Below are positions 8,743 to 18,836 of a stretch of DNA of 64,000 nucleotides, piece by piece (the stretch's first letter is position 1; every line of letters begins with the position of its first letter). The stretch lies in NCBI RefSeq assembly GCF_009617875.1, contig NZ_BLAV01000001.1, positions 1,612,001 through 1,676,000 on the forward strand, read 5' to 3'. The position numbers and the translations under genes were made by a program. The stretch comes from Prolixibacter sp. NT017. GTDB lineage: Bacteria > Bacteroidota > Bacteroidia > Bacteroidales > Prolixibacteraceae. The notes beneath the pieces are model-generated. The model was not told where the DNA came from, ran no database searches, and saw only the letters and a list, made by a program, of their open reading frames with translations.

Positions 8743-11720
8743 AATTTTTCAGTTTTTAGCCTGGCAATAATTTCCGGAAAGGCGTGGAAGAGCGTTTCTT
8801 CTTTCTCTATATTGAACGTGTGAAATGCATGCTCCAACTCTTGCAAATAACTTTTTAATTCCGGGTCGTGCATTATTTCTGTTCTCGCAGTAATTTCTTC
8901 GATGAACTCCTTCATCATCTTTCGCGGCCTGATTCTCTGCATGCTATTCCATTTTTGCAGTAGTTCGTGTTCATTTTCCTCTGAAATGGCTGAAGCGGAT
9001 TCATTGCCATGTTGTAAACGGAGGTTGTTTTTTTCGTTAACCGGTGGTAGGCAATTGGCAACTGTTTGAAGGAATTTCTTTCGTTCTATCGGTTTCCTAA
9101 GCAGCGCTTTGAACAGATTGGGGTATTGCTCTTTTTCTTCGGCTGTCAGCTCGGAAGCAGTGTAGGCGATAAGTGGAATATCTTGCCATTGCGGATTGTT
9201 TTTGATGCTTCGGGCTGTCTCGAAACCACTCATCCCGGGCATCCTTAAATCGATGATTATTAGTTGAGGCTCCATTTGTCTCATTATTTCCAGCGCGTGG
9301 GCTCCGTTCTCTGCTTCGGAAATTTTTACCCGGCTTCCGCCGAAAAATTCACGGGTAACTTTTCGGTTGGCGCGATTGTCATCAACGATCAGTATACTGG
9401 TGCCGACCTGAATTCGGTTATCGATATTTGATTTTTTCTGACCGACTATTTCATCTGCATCTTTTACAACGGTAATATCGGCTAAGGTGATAGAGAAGGT
9501 GCTTCCCTTATTTACTTTGCTTTCAAGCCTGATTTCGCCGCCCATTAGTTTAATCAGCCGGTGTGTGATGGCGAGTCCCAGGCCTGTTCCTCCGTATATT
9601 TTACTGTCCTGATTGTCGATTTGCTCAAAAGCCTCGAATATTTTTTTCTGTTCCTTGTCAGCAATTCCGATCCCTGTATCTTCCACACGAAGAAGAATGG
9701 TTGAAGAAGTATCGCCTAGATTCGTAGTTGAAACGTCAATCCGGATGTGTCCCTTGTCTGTAAATTTTAATGCATTACTGATTAAGTTGAGCATGATTTG
9801 ACGAAGCCGGAGTTCGTCCAATTGAAGTACCCGGGGCGTGCTTTCTGAAATCTCAATCAACAACCTGACTCCCTTTTGCGAGGCTTTTAACCGGAATGTG
9901 TCGACAATTTCCTTCATCAAAAGACGAATATCAACCGGGCTTTCTTTTAGATCCAGTTTTCCAGCGTCAATCTTCGAGAAATCGAGAACGTCATTAATCA
10001 GATTCATCAATACTTTCCCGCTCGATTGCATGGAGGAAAGGTAATCCCGGTGTGTGGGATTCGTAACGCTTTGATTCAGAATTTCGGCGTATCCCAGGAT
10101 GGCGTTCATCGGGGTTCGTATCTCGTGCGACATGTTGGCCAGAAAGGCACTTTTGATGCGCGTCGCTTCTTCTGCTTTTTCTTTGGCCTGAATTAGTTCT
10201 TTTTGAATTTGTTTTCGCTCCGTGAAATTGAGCAAGATACAATGTGAGCGTAGGTAATTTCCCTCTTTGTCATATTGAACACGTCCGGTGACCAAAGCGG
10301 TTATCAATTGCCCGTCTTTTCGTTCCAGCGCCAGTTCCAGATCATTGATGTAGCCTTCGTTGGCAAATTTTTCAAAAACAACGGGGAACAATTCTTTTGT
10401 TTCGTTACTGAATATCTTCCCAAACGGCTGCCCGATAATATTTTCCCGTGAATAACCGGTGAGTTTGCTCCATTCGTGGTTAATATCCAGGATACAGCCA
10501 TTTTTGTCAAGTGATTGATAGGCAATGGGAGTGTATTCAAATAAATTTCTGAAGCGGTTTTCACTTTCTATGAGAGACTTTTCTGCCAAATACCTTTCCG
10601 TGATGTCATCAATGCTCAGCAGGTATTTTCTCTCTCCCGAAGTTTGTATGGTTGCCGATGAAATCAATACATGCCGGGTGATGTTTGCATTACCGTGTTT
10701 GATCTGCATGGTTCCCTCGACCTTGTATTCGCCTGTTCCGCTTTGAATGGTGCGATTGAGTGTTTGCCGAATGGCGCAATGCCTGCAATTGGGAGTCGTT
10801 CCGCAAGCATTGGGGTAGGCGTTGACGCAATGTAGGATATCGCCGACTAGTTTGCCAACAAGATCGGAGTCAGAACCAAAGTGACTGAGTTCAGCTCCGG
10901 GCTTGTTCATCTTTTCAATCCGGGCCTTCTCGTCCACCAGCATCATGATGATAGGCGTCTGATCGAAAATCGTGTCGAGGATGTTGCTTTTTTCCTCCAG
11001 CTCTTGCCTGGTTTGTCTTTCGGGAGTAATATCGCGGTAGCTGAAAACTCTGCCAATGGTGTGCTCTTTTTCTATAACAGGAAGGGAAGTGCGTTCAATT
11101 GTTCTTCCGTCTTTTAAATAGAGCGTGTCCGTCTTTTGGTTCTTGCTAAACCTTTCCGGCTTCTCCGAATATCCTTTTATTGTCAGGGAAGAGTTGATAA
11201 GTTGACTTTTTGTGAAATCAGATAATTCGGCCGCTGAAGCATCTTTTTTAACAAGAGGCTCCAGGTTCCACATCTTGATTAACTGACTATTGTAATGGAT
11301 AATTTCTCCATCTGTATTCAGCAGCAAAACGCCTTCGTTGTTGGCCTCCAGTGATGTTTGCAATATTTTTTCCAGTCCCCGAGTTGAATCGCCAGGAGAT
11401 GAAATTGAATGAACCGACTCTTCGGAAATAGTCTTTAAGTCAGATTCAATCATCTCTTTTAGAGTTGTCAGCGGACGAATGTCGTGGGACTCGATTACTC
11501 TTTCGATGGTCAGGTAGCCGAAAATTGATCCGTCATGCCTTTTGATTTGACAACATTCAGGAGATGCTTCAACGGATTTAGTACAGTGAGGAGTGGAGGT
11601 AACCGTTAAACGAACAGACGTGTTGATATACAGGGATGTCAGCCGGCAAAGCTTTTGCCATCCTTGTTGAACAATCGAAGAGAGGTGCGGTTTGTCAGAG
11701 CTCATGTTCTGTTGTCGCAA
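8739..11720 (-). CDS. Multi-PAS hybrid histidine kinase
   Basis: This 993-residue protein lacks a signal peptide or membrane helix. Three PAS-like domains lie at about 115-235, 245-375 and 382-505. HisKA follows with His532 in NMSHEIRTPMNA, then HATPase (NLISNALKFTDKG, VEDTGIGI, GGTGLGLAI) and a receiver domain (about 772-890, IIIDLRMPGMSGFE). A helical tail of about 100 residues ends the protein. The second PAS holds four close cysteines (C298, C306, C312, C315, the last two as NCRHC) that could bind metal or sense redox. The N-terminal 80 residues also contain a CC pair. Met6 is an alternative start. Signal and output are unknown. Confidence 0.9.
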   Translation of the reverse strand: MRQQNMSSDKPHLSSIVQQGWQKLCRLTSLYINTSVRLTVTSTPHCTKSVEASPECCQIKRHDGSIFGYLTIERVIESHDIRPLTTLKEMIESDLKTISEESVHSISSPGDSTRGLEKILQTSLEANNEGVLLLNTDGEIIHYNSQLIKMWNLEPLVKKDASAAELSDFTKSQLINSSLTIKGYSEKPERFSKNQKTDTLYLKDGRTIERTSLPVIEKEHTIGRVFSYRDITPERQTRQELEEKSNILDTIFDQTPIIMMLVDEKARIEKMNKPGAELSHFGSDSDLVGKLVGDILHCVNAYPNACGTTPNCRHCAIRQTLNRTIQSGTGEYKVEGTMQIKHGNANITRHVLISSATIQTSGERKYLLSIDDITERYLAEKSLIESENRFRNLFEYTPIAYQSLDKNGCILDINHEWSKLTGYSRENIIGQPFGKIFSNETKELFPVVFEKFANEGYINDLELALERKDGQLITALVTGRVQYDKEGNYLRSHCILLNFTERKQIQKELIQAKEKAEEATRIKSAFLANMSHEIRTPMNAILGYAEILNQSVTNPTHRDYLSSMQSSGKVLMNLINDVLDFSKIDAGKLDLKESPVDIRLLMKEIVDTFRLKASQKGVRLLIEISESTPRVLQLDELRLRQIMLNLISNALKFTDKGHIRIDVSTTNLGDTSSTILLRVEDTGIGIADKEQKKIFEAFEQIDNQDSKIYGGTGLGLAITHRLIKLMGGEIRLESKVNKGSTFSITLADITVVKDADEIVGQKKSNIDNRIQVGTSILIVDDNRANRKVTREFFGGSRVKISEAENGAHALEIMRQMEPQLIIIDLRMPGMSGFETARSIKNNPQWQDIPLIAYTASELTAEEKEQYPNLFKALLRKPIERKKFLQTVANCLPPVNEKNNLRLQHGNESASAISEENEHELLQKWNSMQRIRPRKMMKEFIEEITARTEIMHDPELKSYLQELEHAFHTFNIEKEETLFHAFPEIIARLKTEKL

Positions 11721-12049
11721 ACAATTCTAATGGTTCATACTATTGTCGTCCAGGTTTTGGAAAATGATTTTTGGGTGGTCTAAGAGCTCGGTTTATGATA
11801 AATTAACGTCTTTTTTTTCAGAATATTTCCGTTCGTGTGAAAATGTAATGCAGACTAAATAAGCATAGTATAGCAAAATTTATTGATGTTTTTATAAATG
11901 AATATTTTAGTCGGTCAGAACCCGTTTTTGCATATAAGGATATGGGAAAATTTGTTTTCTGACTGATTTTAACGAAGTGATTTTTCAACAACAGCATGCA
12001 CATTCACTCAGGCTGTTTTATCTTAGCATTTATTTTCAGAAAAGGCGAG
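11721..12049. other. Divergent intergenic region, no gene seen
   Basis: This AT-rich stretch separates the leftward kinase pair from the rightward metallo-hydrolase gene, so it should hold two promoters. I found no exact TAnnTTTG box with a matching -33 element on either strand and no obvious inverted repeat. Confidence 0.4.
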
Positions 12050-12811
12050 ATGATTGAAATTTGTGCTATTGCATCGGGAAGTAACGGAAACTGCTATTAT
12101 GTAGGAAACGAGAAGGAGGCTGTGCTCATTGATTTGGGAATTTCGACCAAACAGGCGGTGCAGCGAATGGCCGAAAAAGGACTGGACTTACAGAAGATTA
12201 AAGCCGTTTTCGTTTCGCATGAACATGCCGACCATGTGCGCGGCGTCCGGGTGTTTTCCAAGCGATATAGCATCCCGGTTTATTTCACGGCACAAACATA
12301 CCTGAAACTTTCCCGTCGAGTGCAACCCAACAGTCCACGGTTTTTCAAGCCGGGAGAATCGGTTATGATAGGTTCCATTACGGTTCATTCTTTTCTGAAA
12401 AATCACGACGCGGTCGAACCTTGCAGCTTTCGGATTGAACTAAATAATAAACATATTGGAGTGTTTACCGACATTGGTGAGCCCTGCGAAAATTTGCAGC
12501 AGCATTTCACGCAATGCCAGGCGGTTTTTCTGGAAACCAACTACGACGAGCCGATGCTGTTGAATGGCCCGTATCCGTATTATTTAAAGCAGCGGGTGGG
12601 TTCGAAAAATGGTCACTTATCGAACGTACAGGCACTTAATTTGGTGCAGGAGCAGGCAGGAGAGGAGCTGGGGCTCATTTTTCTTTCTCATATCTCGGCC
12701 GAGAACAATACACCGGAGTTGGCAATGGAGTCATTTGGTTTGATATCAGATAAATATGATGTTCGGTTGACATCGCGTCATGCACCGACTGATGTGGTGA
12801 GAATCGATTAG
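12050..12811 (+). CDS. MBL-fold metallo-hydrolase (YycJ/WalJ-like)
   Basis: This 253-residue metallo-beta-lactamase-fold protein starts MIEICAIASGSNGNCYYV, the typical start of the YycJ/WalJ branch (cell-wall/DNA-related hydrolases). The metal-binding motif SHEHADHVRG (HxHxDH) lies near residue 60, and further ligands are in NHDAVEP, GVFTDIGEP and LETNYDE. The C-terminus has FLSHISAENNTPELA. The chosen ATG has a purine-rich GGCGAG just upstream and fits the family start. The open frame extends 18 codons further, but that extension is not family-like. WalJ proteins have exonuclease-like folds; the actual substrate is not known. Confidence 0.88.
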   Translation: MIEICAIASGSNGNCYYVGNEKEAVLIDLGISTKQAVQRMAEKGLDLQKIKAVFVSHEHADHVRGVRVFSKRYSIPVYFTAQTYLKLSRRVQPNSPRFFKPGESVMIGSITVHSFLKNHDAVEPCSFRIELNNKHIGVFTDIGEPCENLQQHFTQCQAVFLETNYDEPMLLNGPYPYYLKQRVGSKNGHLSNVQALNLVQEQAGEELGLIFLSHISAENNTPELAMESFGLISDKYDVRLTSRHAPTDVVRID

Positions 12812-12840
12812 TTGAGATTCATTCTTCACTGCATTATGTA

Positions 12841-12848
12841 TATATTTG
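12841..12848 (+). promoter_or_regulatory. Probable -7 box of the fumarase promoter
   Basis: TATATTTG matches the Bacteroidota -7 consensus TAnnTTTG and lies 81 bp before the fumarase ATG. A TTG occurs upstream, but its spacing (26 bp) is longer than usual. Confidence 0.45.
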
Positions 12849-12929
12849 TTACGCTTTACAATGAACTATACGAATCTTCCGGCATAGCCGGAAGCATTCA
12901 GGATAAATAACAATATTTGGGATAAAATC

Positions 12930-14534
12930 ATGGCTGAATTTAAGTACCAAAAACCTTTTCCTGTAAAGGAAGATAAGACGCAATACCGTCTTCTGACAAA
13001 AGATTATGTTTCGACCGTAGAGTTCGCCGGCCGGAAAATTCTGAAAGTGGACCCGAAAGGATTGGAATTGCTCGCACAGGAAGCAATTGCTGATGTTTCG
13101 TTTTACCTTCGCCCGGCGCACCTCGAGAAGGTGGCTAAAATTCTGGATGATCCGGAAGCGACGGATAACGACCGTTTTGTTGCCTATACGCTGCTGAAAA
13201 ACTCAGAAGTTTCGGCTAGTGGTGATTTACCGACTTGCCAGGACACCGGAACCGCGATTGTGATGGCCAAAAAAGGCGAGGATGTCTACACTGGCGTGGA
13301 TGATGCTGAATTCCTGTCGAAGGGAATTTTCAATACCTACGGCGACCGCAACCTTCGCTACTCGCAGGTGGTGCCTTATACCATGTTCGAAGAGAAAAAT
13401 ACCGGAACCAACTTGCCGGCCCAGATTGACGTGTACTCAAAGCCCGGCAATTCATACGAATTCCTTTTCCTGACAAAGGGAGGTGGTTCAGCGAATAAAA
13501 CCTATTTGTATCAGCAAACAAAGTCGCTACTGAACGAGGAATCTTTGACGAAGTTCGTCAAAGAGAAAATCAGAGAATTGGGAACAGCAGCTTGCCCTCC
13601 GTATCACCTGGCGATTGTGATTGGCGGAACTTCTGCGGAAGGAAACCTGAAAACCGTGAAACTGGCTTCGGCTGGTGATTTGGATAATCTGCCTACCGAA
13701 GGAAACGATGGTGGACAGGCATTCCGTGATTTGGAGTGGGAAGCCAAAGTGCAGAAAATGGCAGAAGAGTTTGGCATTGGTGCTCAGTTCGGCGGTAAGT
13801 ACTTCACGCACGATGTTCGGGTGATTCGTCTGCCGCGTCATGCTGCGTCTTGTCCGGTTGGTGTGGGTGTCAGCTGTAGTGCCGACCGTAACATCAAGGC
13901 AAAAATTACGGAGGAAGGTATTTTTGTAGAGCAACTGGAAAAGAATCCGGCTCGTTTCCTTCCGGCGAAAGCCCCGGAACTGGCGCCTCCGGTTGAAATA
14001 GACTTGGATCAGCCAATGGCCGATGTGCTGAAGGAACTGACGAAATATCCGGTGAAAACCCGTTTGAATCTGAAAGGAACACTGATTGTGGCCCGCGATA
14101 TCGCTCATGCGAAAATCAAAGAGATGGTCGACAAAGGGGAGCCGATGCCGGAATATTTCAAGAATCATCCGGTTTATTACGCCGGACCGGCAAAAACTCC
14201 GGAAGGAATGCCGTCAGGTAGTTTTGGTCCGACAACGGCTAACCGGATGGACCCGTATGTGGACCTGTTCCAAAGCATGGGAGGATCGATGGTTATGCTG
14301 GCTAAAGGAAACCGTTCGAAAGTTGTAACCGATGCCTGTAAAAAGCACGGTGGCTTCTATCTGGGATCGATTGGTGGACCAGCCGCTATTCTGGCGAAGG
14401 ATAACATCAAATCGGTTGAAGTGGTTGATTTTCCCGAACTGGGAATGGAAGCGGTTCGTAAGATTCGAGTCGAAAACTTCCCGGCTTTCATCATCGTTGA
14501 CGATAAAGGAAACGATTTCTTCGAGATGTTGTAA
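12930..14534 (+). CDS. Fumarate hydratase, class I (iron-sulfur)
   Basis: This 534-residue single-chain class I fumarase interconverts fumarate and (S)-malate in the TCA cycle (cytoplasm). Conserved Fe-S-cluster cysteines are visible in [10 protein letters not shown] (about residue 97), [20 protein letters not shown] (about 220) and [18 protein letters not shown] (about 310). The N-terminal alpha domain and the C-terminal beta domain ([38 protein letters not shown]) are both complete and fused, as in the long FumA/B-type enzymes. It appears monocistronic, with its own promoter box and a strong terminator. The [4Fe-4S] enzyme is oxygen-sensitive, which suits low-oxygen life. Confidence 0.96.
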   Translation: MAEFKYQKPFPVKEDKTQYRLLTKDYVSTVEFAGRKILKVDPKGLELLAQEAIADVSFYLRPAHLEKVAKILDDPEATDNDRFVAYTLLKNSEVSASGDLPTCQDTGTAIVMAKKGEDVYTGVDDAEFLSKGIFNTYGDRNLRYSQVVPYTMFEEKNTGTNLPAQIDVYSKPGNSYEFLFLTKGGGSANKTYLYQQTKSLLNEESLTKFVKEKIRELGTAACPPYHLAIVIGGTSAEGNLKTVKLASAGDLDNLPTEGNDGGQAFRDLEWEAKVQKMAEEFGIGAQFGGKYFTHDVRVIRLPRHAASCPVGVGVSCSADRNIKAKITEEGIFVEQLEKNPARFLPAKAPELAPPVEIDLDQPMADVLKELTKYPVKTRLNLKGTLIVARDIAHAKIKEMVDKGEPMPEYFKNHPVYYAGPAKTPEGMPSGSFGPTTANRMDPYVDLFQSMGGSMVMLAKGNRSKVVTDACKKHGGFYLGSIGGPAAILAKDNIKSVEVVDFPELGMEAVRKIRVENFPAFIIVDDKGNDFFEML

Positions 14535-14557
14535 ATCGAATTTGCACAATATCACAG

Positions 14558-14587
14558 AAAGCTGCATCGTTGGGTGCAGCTTTTTTT
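14558..14587 (+). terminator. Rho-independent terminator of fumarase
   Basis: AAAGCTGCA / TGCAGCTTT forms a 9-bp stem with an 8-nt loop, followed directly by a run of seven T. It begins 23 bp after the stop codon. Confidence 0.9.
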
Positions 14588-14611
14588 ATGTGTTTCTTAA
14601 GAAAAATAGTG

Positions 14612-14641
14612 TTGTCGGGTTGGTAACATATTGTTACTTTG
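14612..14641 (+). promoter_or_regulatory. Promoter of the MFS transporter gene
   Basis: TTG (-33 element), 19 bp, then TTACTTTG (7 of 8 match to TAnnTTTG). The predicted 5' leader before the ATG would be about 130 nt. Confidence 0.55.
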
Positions 14642-14777
14642 CAGTCAACTCACGTTTGTTGCTTTTTCGCTGAACGCACGTAAACATTCAGGCAACATTA
14701 CGGTTATTCTCTAAGTTGTTTGCTGACCATTCCTAACTGGCGGAGTTTTGAAAATATTTTAAAAACGATTTTTTATT

Positions 14778-16157
14778 ATGGAGCAAAATAAACGCAGTAA
14801 CCGAAACATACTGCTGGTGCTTTTTGTGGGTGTTCTGATGGGAGCCCTTGACATTTCGATTGTAGGGCCGGCCATACCGTCCATCTCAAAGGATATTGCT
14901 GTCAGTCAGCGATTACTGGGATGGATTTTTTCCATCTATGTGTTGTTCAATCTCGTTGGAATTTCTCTGTTTGCCAAGCTTTCCGACCGTTTTGGACGAA
15001 GAAGCATATACATGCTTTCCGTCTTTTTGTTTGCCATCGGTTCACTCATTGTTGCACTTTCGCATACCTTCGATATGCTGATACTCGGACGCGCTGTGCA
15101 GGGATTTGGCTCGAGCGGTATTTTCCCGGTTGCATCCGCAGTAGTTGGTGATGTGTTTCCGCCTGAGAAACGAGGGAGGATCCTCGGTCTTATCGGTGCG
15201 GTTTTCGGCTTGGCATTCATTATCGGGCCGGTGATTGCCGGAACAATGCTGTCGTTCTTCTCCTGGAACTACCTTTTCCTGATCAATCTGCCAATTGCAG
15301 CCCTTATCATCTGGGGAAGTTTCCGCATTTTGCCCAACAAAAGAATTGAAAGCTCGACGGTGCTCGACTGGAAAGGAATTGTTTTGCTTGGACTTTTACT
15401 TGGCGCCTTTGCGCTGGGAATTAACCGTACCAGCACTTCCGGATTCTTCAGTAGTTTGGCTTCGATGCGGGTTCTGCCCTTTTTAGTGGCATCAGTGGCT
15501 TTACTTTTTGTGTTCGTTCGTGTTGAGAAGGATGCACAAAATCCGGTGGTTCGCGTGAATATGTTTCAAAGCCGGCAAATACGGTTGGTGGCACTCATCG
15601 CTTTCGGAACAGGAGTTTTGCAGGCATCATTTGTATTTGTTCCCGATTTCGTGGTCGATGTATTCGGAGTCACTTCGGCGAAAGCCAGCTTTATGCTATT
15701 ACCGGCTGTTCTGGCCATTGCAGTTGGCTCGCCTTTGTTTGGCCGCATGCTCGATGCGGTTGGCTCACGTTTGGTTATACTGATTGGTTTGGTAATTGCT
15801 ATTGTGGGTTACTACCTGATGCATGAAGTGGAAGGAAGTCGCAGCTTTTTCTATCTGGCTGGAGCCTTAATCGGACTGGGACTTTCCGTTCCGTCTGGCA
15901 GTTCGTTGCGTTACATCATGCTGAATGAAGTTTCGGCAGCGGAACGAGCAACAACGCAAGGATTGGTAACCATTTTTATCAGTATTGGACAGATGCTGGG
16001 AGGTGCCATCATTGGCGCAATAACTGCATCAGAAGAAGGTATCAAAGGTTATCAGAATTTGTTTTTCTACCTGGCGGTGATGATACTGGTGATGACCTTA
16101 TTTTCCATTCGTTTAAAAAGCCGGAAAGTAGAACTGGCAACCAGCGTTCGGGAATAA
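14778..16157 (+). CDS. MFS transporter (drug:H+ antiporter type)
   Basis: This 459-residue membrane protein has about 12-14 hydrophobic segments. GALDISIVGPAIPSI is motif D1 (L-D-x-x-x-V-x-x-A-x-P), typical of the EmrB/QacA-type antiporters. KLSDRFGRRSIYM is MFS motif A in loop 2-3, and ALSHTFDMLILGRAVQGFGSS is the following helix pair. The substrate is unknown; drugs, bile-type compounds or metabolites are all possible. The gene has its own promoter and shares a two-way terminator with the convergent trhO, so it is probably not part of an operon. Confidence 0.88.
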   Translation: MEQNKRSNRNILLVLFVGVLMGALDISIVGPAIPSISKDIAVSQRLLGWIFSIYVLFNLVGISLFAKLSDRFGRRSIYMLSVFLFAIGSLIVALSHTFDMLILGRAVQGFGSSGIFPVASAVVGDVFPPEKRGRILGLIGAVFGLAFIIGPVIAGTMLSFFSWNYLFLINLPIAALIIWGSFRILPNKRIESSTVLDWKGIVLLGLLLGAFALGINRTSTSGFFSSLASMRVLPFLVASVALLFVFVRVEKDAQNPVVRVNMFQSRQIRLVALIAFGTGVLQASFVFVPDFVVDVFGVTSAKASFMLLPAVLAIAVGSPLFGRMLDAVGSRLVILIGLVIAIVGYYLMHEVEGSRSFFYLAGALIGLGLSVPSGSSLRYIMLNEVSAAERATTQGLVTIFISIGQMLGGAIIGAITASEEGIKGYQNLFFYLAVMILVMTLFSIRLKSRKVELATSVRE

Positions 16158-16194
16158 GAAGAAGATTATTCAGCCGAGAGGCTTAAAAAATAAA

Positions 16195-16225
16195 TAGCCC
16201 AACATCCGATGAGGAAGTTGGGCTA
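16195..16225. terminator. Bidirectional terminator between MFS gene and trhO
   Basis: TAGCCCAAC / GTTGGGCTA (9-bp stem, 13-nt loop) lies between two convergent genes. It is flanked by AAACTTTT on the plus side and by an A-rich stretch that reads as T-rich on the minus strand, so it can serve both. Confidence 0.75.
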
Positions 16226-16265
16226 AACTTTTATGATATGTTGGAAATCTAGGTGGTTTTCTATT

Positions 16266-17327
16266 TTATTCTGAAACAGTTTCCTGTTCTATCTGCTCAC
16301 TCTCCAGTTTCTTTTTCAAGCCGAGACTGACACGATTTCTCTTCCGGTTACCGAATTGATACTCTTTTTTCCGTGCACCGGTATTCTTTTCCGGATCATG
16401 TTTCTCATCACGACATTCGTCTGAACAGCAACCATCGTATTGAGCAGCACATTCAGGGCACTGAATGAAGAGCAAGTGGCAGGCGTTATTGGCGCAGTTC
16501 GTGTGTGTATCGCACGGTTTTCCACATTGGTGGCAATGTGAAATAATCTGGCCGTCGACACTTTCGCCCAGCCTTTCGTCAAACACAAAGTTCTTTCCGA
16601 CAAAACGCGACTGCAGATTCTCTGTTTTGATTTGCCGTGCATATTCCAGAATTCCACCGTGCAACTGATTCACATCGCTGAATCCGAAATGACGCAGATA
16701 AGCGCTTGCTTTTTCACAGCGAATACCTCCGGTACAGTACAACAAAATCTTCTCGTCTTTCTTATCCTGTAATTGTTCAACCACCATCTCAATTTCCTCA
16801 CGGAACGTGTCGGCTTCCGGGCAAATGGCGCCTTCGAAATGACCAATCTCGCTTTCGTAGAAGTTGCGCATATCCACGATGATGGTATCGTCTTTACCAG
16901 CTAATTCGTGGAATTCCATCGCACTCAAATGGTTACCTACATTGGTTACATCAAATGTGCGTTCGTCAAGACCGTCGGCTACAATCTTCGGGCGCACCTT
17001 GATGGTGAGCTTGTAAAAGGATTTGCCGTCGTCTTCGATGGCATATTTAATCGGGATGTCTTTCAGTAAGTCGAATTTGGCCAGCGTTTCCAGGAAGGCT
17101 TCCATGTTGTGTTCCGGAACGCTCATTTGTGTATTGATGCCTTCGCGCGCGACGTAAATACGACCGAAACATTCCAGGGGGAACCATTCACGATACAGTT
17201 GATCACGGATTTCACCCGGGTTGTCGATGTAATGATAACGGTAAAACGAAATGGTTTTCCGGTTAAACGTTTCCGCCATCAATTGCTTCTTCAGCTCTTC
17301 TTTGTTAATTCGATTGTAGAGAAACAT
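16266..17327 (-). CDS. trhO: tRNA uridine(34) hydroxylase TrhO (rhodanese family)
   Basis: This 353-residue protein matches E. coli YceA/TrhO along its length. The N-terminal acylphosphatase-like domain holds [19 protein letters not shown], the rhodanese domain (about 125-225) holds the active-site loop [12 protein letters not shown] with its catalytic Cys, and the C-terminal Cys-rich zinc-like region holds [16 protein letters not shown] and CCSDECRDE. TrhO performs O2-dependent hydroxylation of U34 in certain tRNAs, the first step to 5-oxyacetyl/methoxyuridine. A basic tail follows. It has its own near-perfect promoter upstream. MAETFNRKT at residue 17 is a possible internal start, but the MFLYNRI start matches E. 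coli. Confidence 0.95.
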   Translation of the reverse strand: MFLYNRINKEELKKQLMAETFNRKTISFYRYHYIDNPGEIRDQLYREWFPLECFGRIYVAREGINTQMSVPEHNMEAFLETLAKFDLLKDIPIKYAIEDDGKSFYKLTIKVRPKIVADGLDERTFDVTNVGNHLSAMEFHELAGKDDTIIVDMRNFYESEIGHFEGAICPEADTFREEIEMVVEQLQDKKDEKILLYCTGGIRCEKASAYLRHFGFSDVNQLHGGILEYARQIKTENLQSRFVGKNFVFDERLGESVDGQIISHCHQCGKPCDTHTNCANNACHLLFIQCPECAAQYDGCCSDECRDEKHDPEKNTGARKKEYQFGNRKRNRVSLGLKKKLESEQIEQETVSE

Positions 17328-17359
17328 CTTATTAAAATGTGGTCTAAATTAATATAGTG

Positions 17360-17390
17360 CAAAGGTAGTTTTTCCGCGAATTTTCACAAA
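17360..17390 (-). promoter_or_regulatory. Promoter of trhO
   Basis: On the minus strand TTTG, a 19-bp spacer and TACCTTTG form an exact match to the Bacteroidota promoter consensus (TTTG-N19-21-TAnnTTTG), 33 bp before the start codon. Confidence 0.8.
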
Positions 17391-17426
17391 TAACTTTTTA
17401 GTCGTCAACGAGCTAATTGGACGCAT

Positions 17427-17455
17427 AAAAAAACCGTACCCTGAAGGATACGGTT
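17427..17455 (-). terminator. Rho-independent terminator of the efflux operon
   Basis: On the minus strand AACCGTATCC-TTCA-GGGTACGGTT is followed by a run of seven T. It lies about 40 bp past the stop of the TolC-like gene, the last gene of the operon. Confidence 0.9.
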
Positions 17456-17492
17456 CCGCTTACGTTGGTGGAGGACAATCTCCTCCGGAAAG

Positions 17493-18836
17493 TTACTCAT
17501 ACATGCGATCGCCAATGGATGCCTGTAGGTCGTATATGCTTAGTGCATAGTCAATTTCTGATTTTAGCAGCAATAACCGGCTGTTCGATACCGCAGTGGT
17601 GGCGTCGAGCAAATCGAGGTTAGTTATGGAGCCAGCCTTGAAACTGGTTTCAGCCAGTGAAAATGCGTCTCTTGCCTGCTTCAGCTGAAGTTTGAATTGC
17701 TGCACCTTATGAGCCGCAGTTTCGACGTTGGCGGAACTTTTAATTACATCGCTTGCCACTTCACGTTGCATTCGCTCCGTTTCGTAAACCGAACTTTGTA
17801 TGCCCGATTTAGCGAGAAGTTGTTGGTTCTTGTTCCGGTTAGCGTCATAAATCGGGATATGCAAATCCAGACCTACCGCATAGTTGGGTTTGAACTGATA
17901 AAGGTCGGGGAGGTACCCGTCCTTCGCTCCGGCCGAAGCAAATGCCTTTAAGTTTGGCGTATTCTTCGCTTTAATCAAATTCAGGTTCAACTCTGCCAAA
18001 CGTGTTTTTTCACGAGCAATTTTCATCTCGTCCCGATTGCGGACTGCCATATTAATCATGGTGTCAGCCTTCAGGTTCCGGGTTTTATCGACCGTAAGTT
18101 TTTCTTTGACGAAATGGTGCTTTGTTTCGGGCTCACCTAATAGGGTATTGAGCACTGCCTGTTGAATCCGGATAGATGACAAAATATCCAGTTTTTGGCT
18201 TTTTACTCCTGATATTTTCACTTTCGTGGAAAGCGCCTCATATTGCGTTGCCGAACCGGTTGCCATCTTTTTGTTGATGAAATCGAGGTGACGCTGCAAA
18301 TTGGCCAGCTGCTCATTTTTGATGTCGATGGCTTCCTGCAGAAATAGCAAACTGTAGTAAGTGTGTACTGCCCGGATAGACAGTTGCTGCTTAACCCGTT
18401 CCAGCGTTTGTTTACCCAACTGTTTGCTTTCTTGCTGATAAGCTAAATTAGCCGCCGTTTTTCCGAAATCATATATGGATTGGCTGATATCAACTGTCGC
18501 CGAGTAATTGTCGTTGGGATTCATTTGAATTTCGCCCATTCCCGGAACCGTGAATTTGGTGACAGGGCCAATATGCGAGTAGCTGCCGTTGACACTTACA
18601 TCGGGATAGTGGCCCGAACGTGCCAAATCAATTTGGGTGTCGGCTCTTTTTATGGCCTCTTCCGCTTCTTTTACCGAAGGGTAACTGCTGACCACTTTAC
18701 TGATGATGCTGTCAAGCGAAAGCGAGTCGGTTGGTGAAGTTTCCATCGCAACCGTTTCAGTTTGTGCACTCAGTTGCTGCGAAAATGCCATCACAACGCC
18801 AACGAGTAATGGTAATATATGCTTTTTCTTAATCAT
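17493..18836 (-). CDS. TolC-family outer-membrane efflux protein
   Basis: This 447-residue protein has a signal peptide (MIKKKHILPLLVGVVMAFS..., about 1-24) and two OEP repeats rich in coiled coils. SVNGSYSHIGP and SATVDISQSIYDFGKTAANLAYQ mark the first repeat; VGLDLHIPIYDANRN and SSVYETERMQREVASDV mark the second. The C-terminus holds KAGSITNLDLLDATTAVSNSR. It forms the outer-membrane duct of a tripartite pump. Its first 8 bp overlap the end of the MFS pump gene, so the operon is translationally coupled. Confidence 0.92.
   Translation of the reverse strand: MIKKKHILPLLVGVVMAFSQQLSAQTETVAMETSPTDSLSLDSIISKVVSSYPSVKEAEEAIKRADTQIDLARSGHYPDVSVNGSYSHIGPVTKFTVPGMGEIQMNPNDNYSATVDISQSIYDFGKTAANLAYQQESKQLGKQTLERVKQQLSIRAVHTYYSLLFLQEAIDIKNEQLANLQRHLDFINKKMATGSATQYEALSTKVKISGVKSQKLDILSSIRIQQAVLNTLLGEPETKHHFVKEKLTVDKTRNLKADTMINMAVRNRDEMKIAREKTRLAELNLNLIKAKNTPNLKAFASAGAKDGYLPDLYQFKPNYAVGLDLHIPIYDANRNKNQQLLAKSGIQSSVYETERMQREVASDVIKSSANVETAAHKVQQFKLQLKQARDAFSLAETSFKAGSITNLDLLDATTAVSNSRLLLLKSEIDYALSIYDLQASIGDRMYE

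Noticed and set aside
13527-14168. 213-codon minus-strand ORF
   Set aside because: Antisense shadow of class I fumarase.
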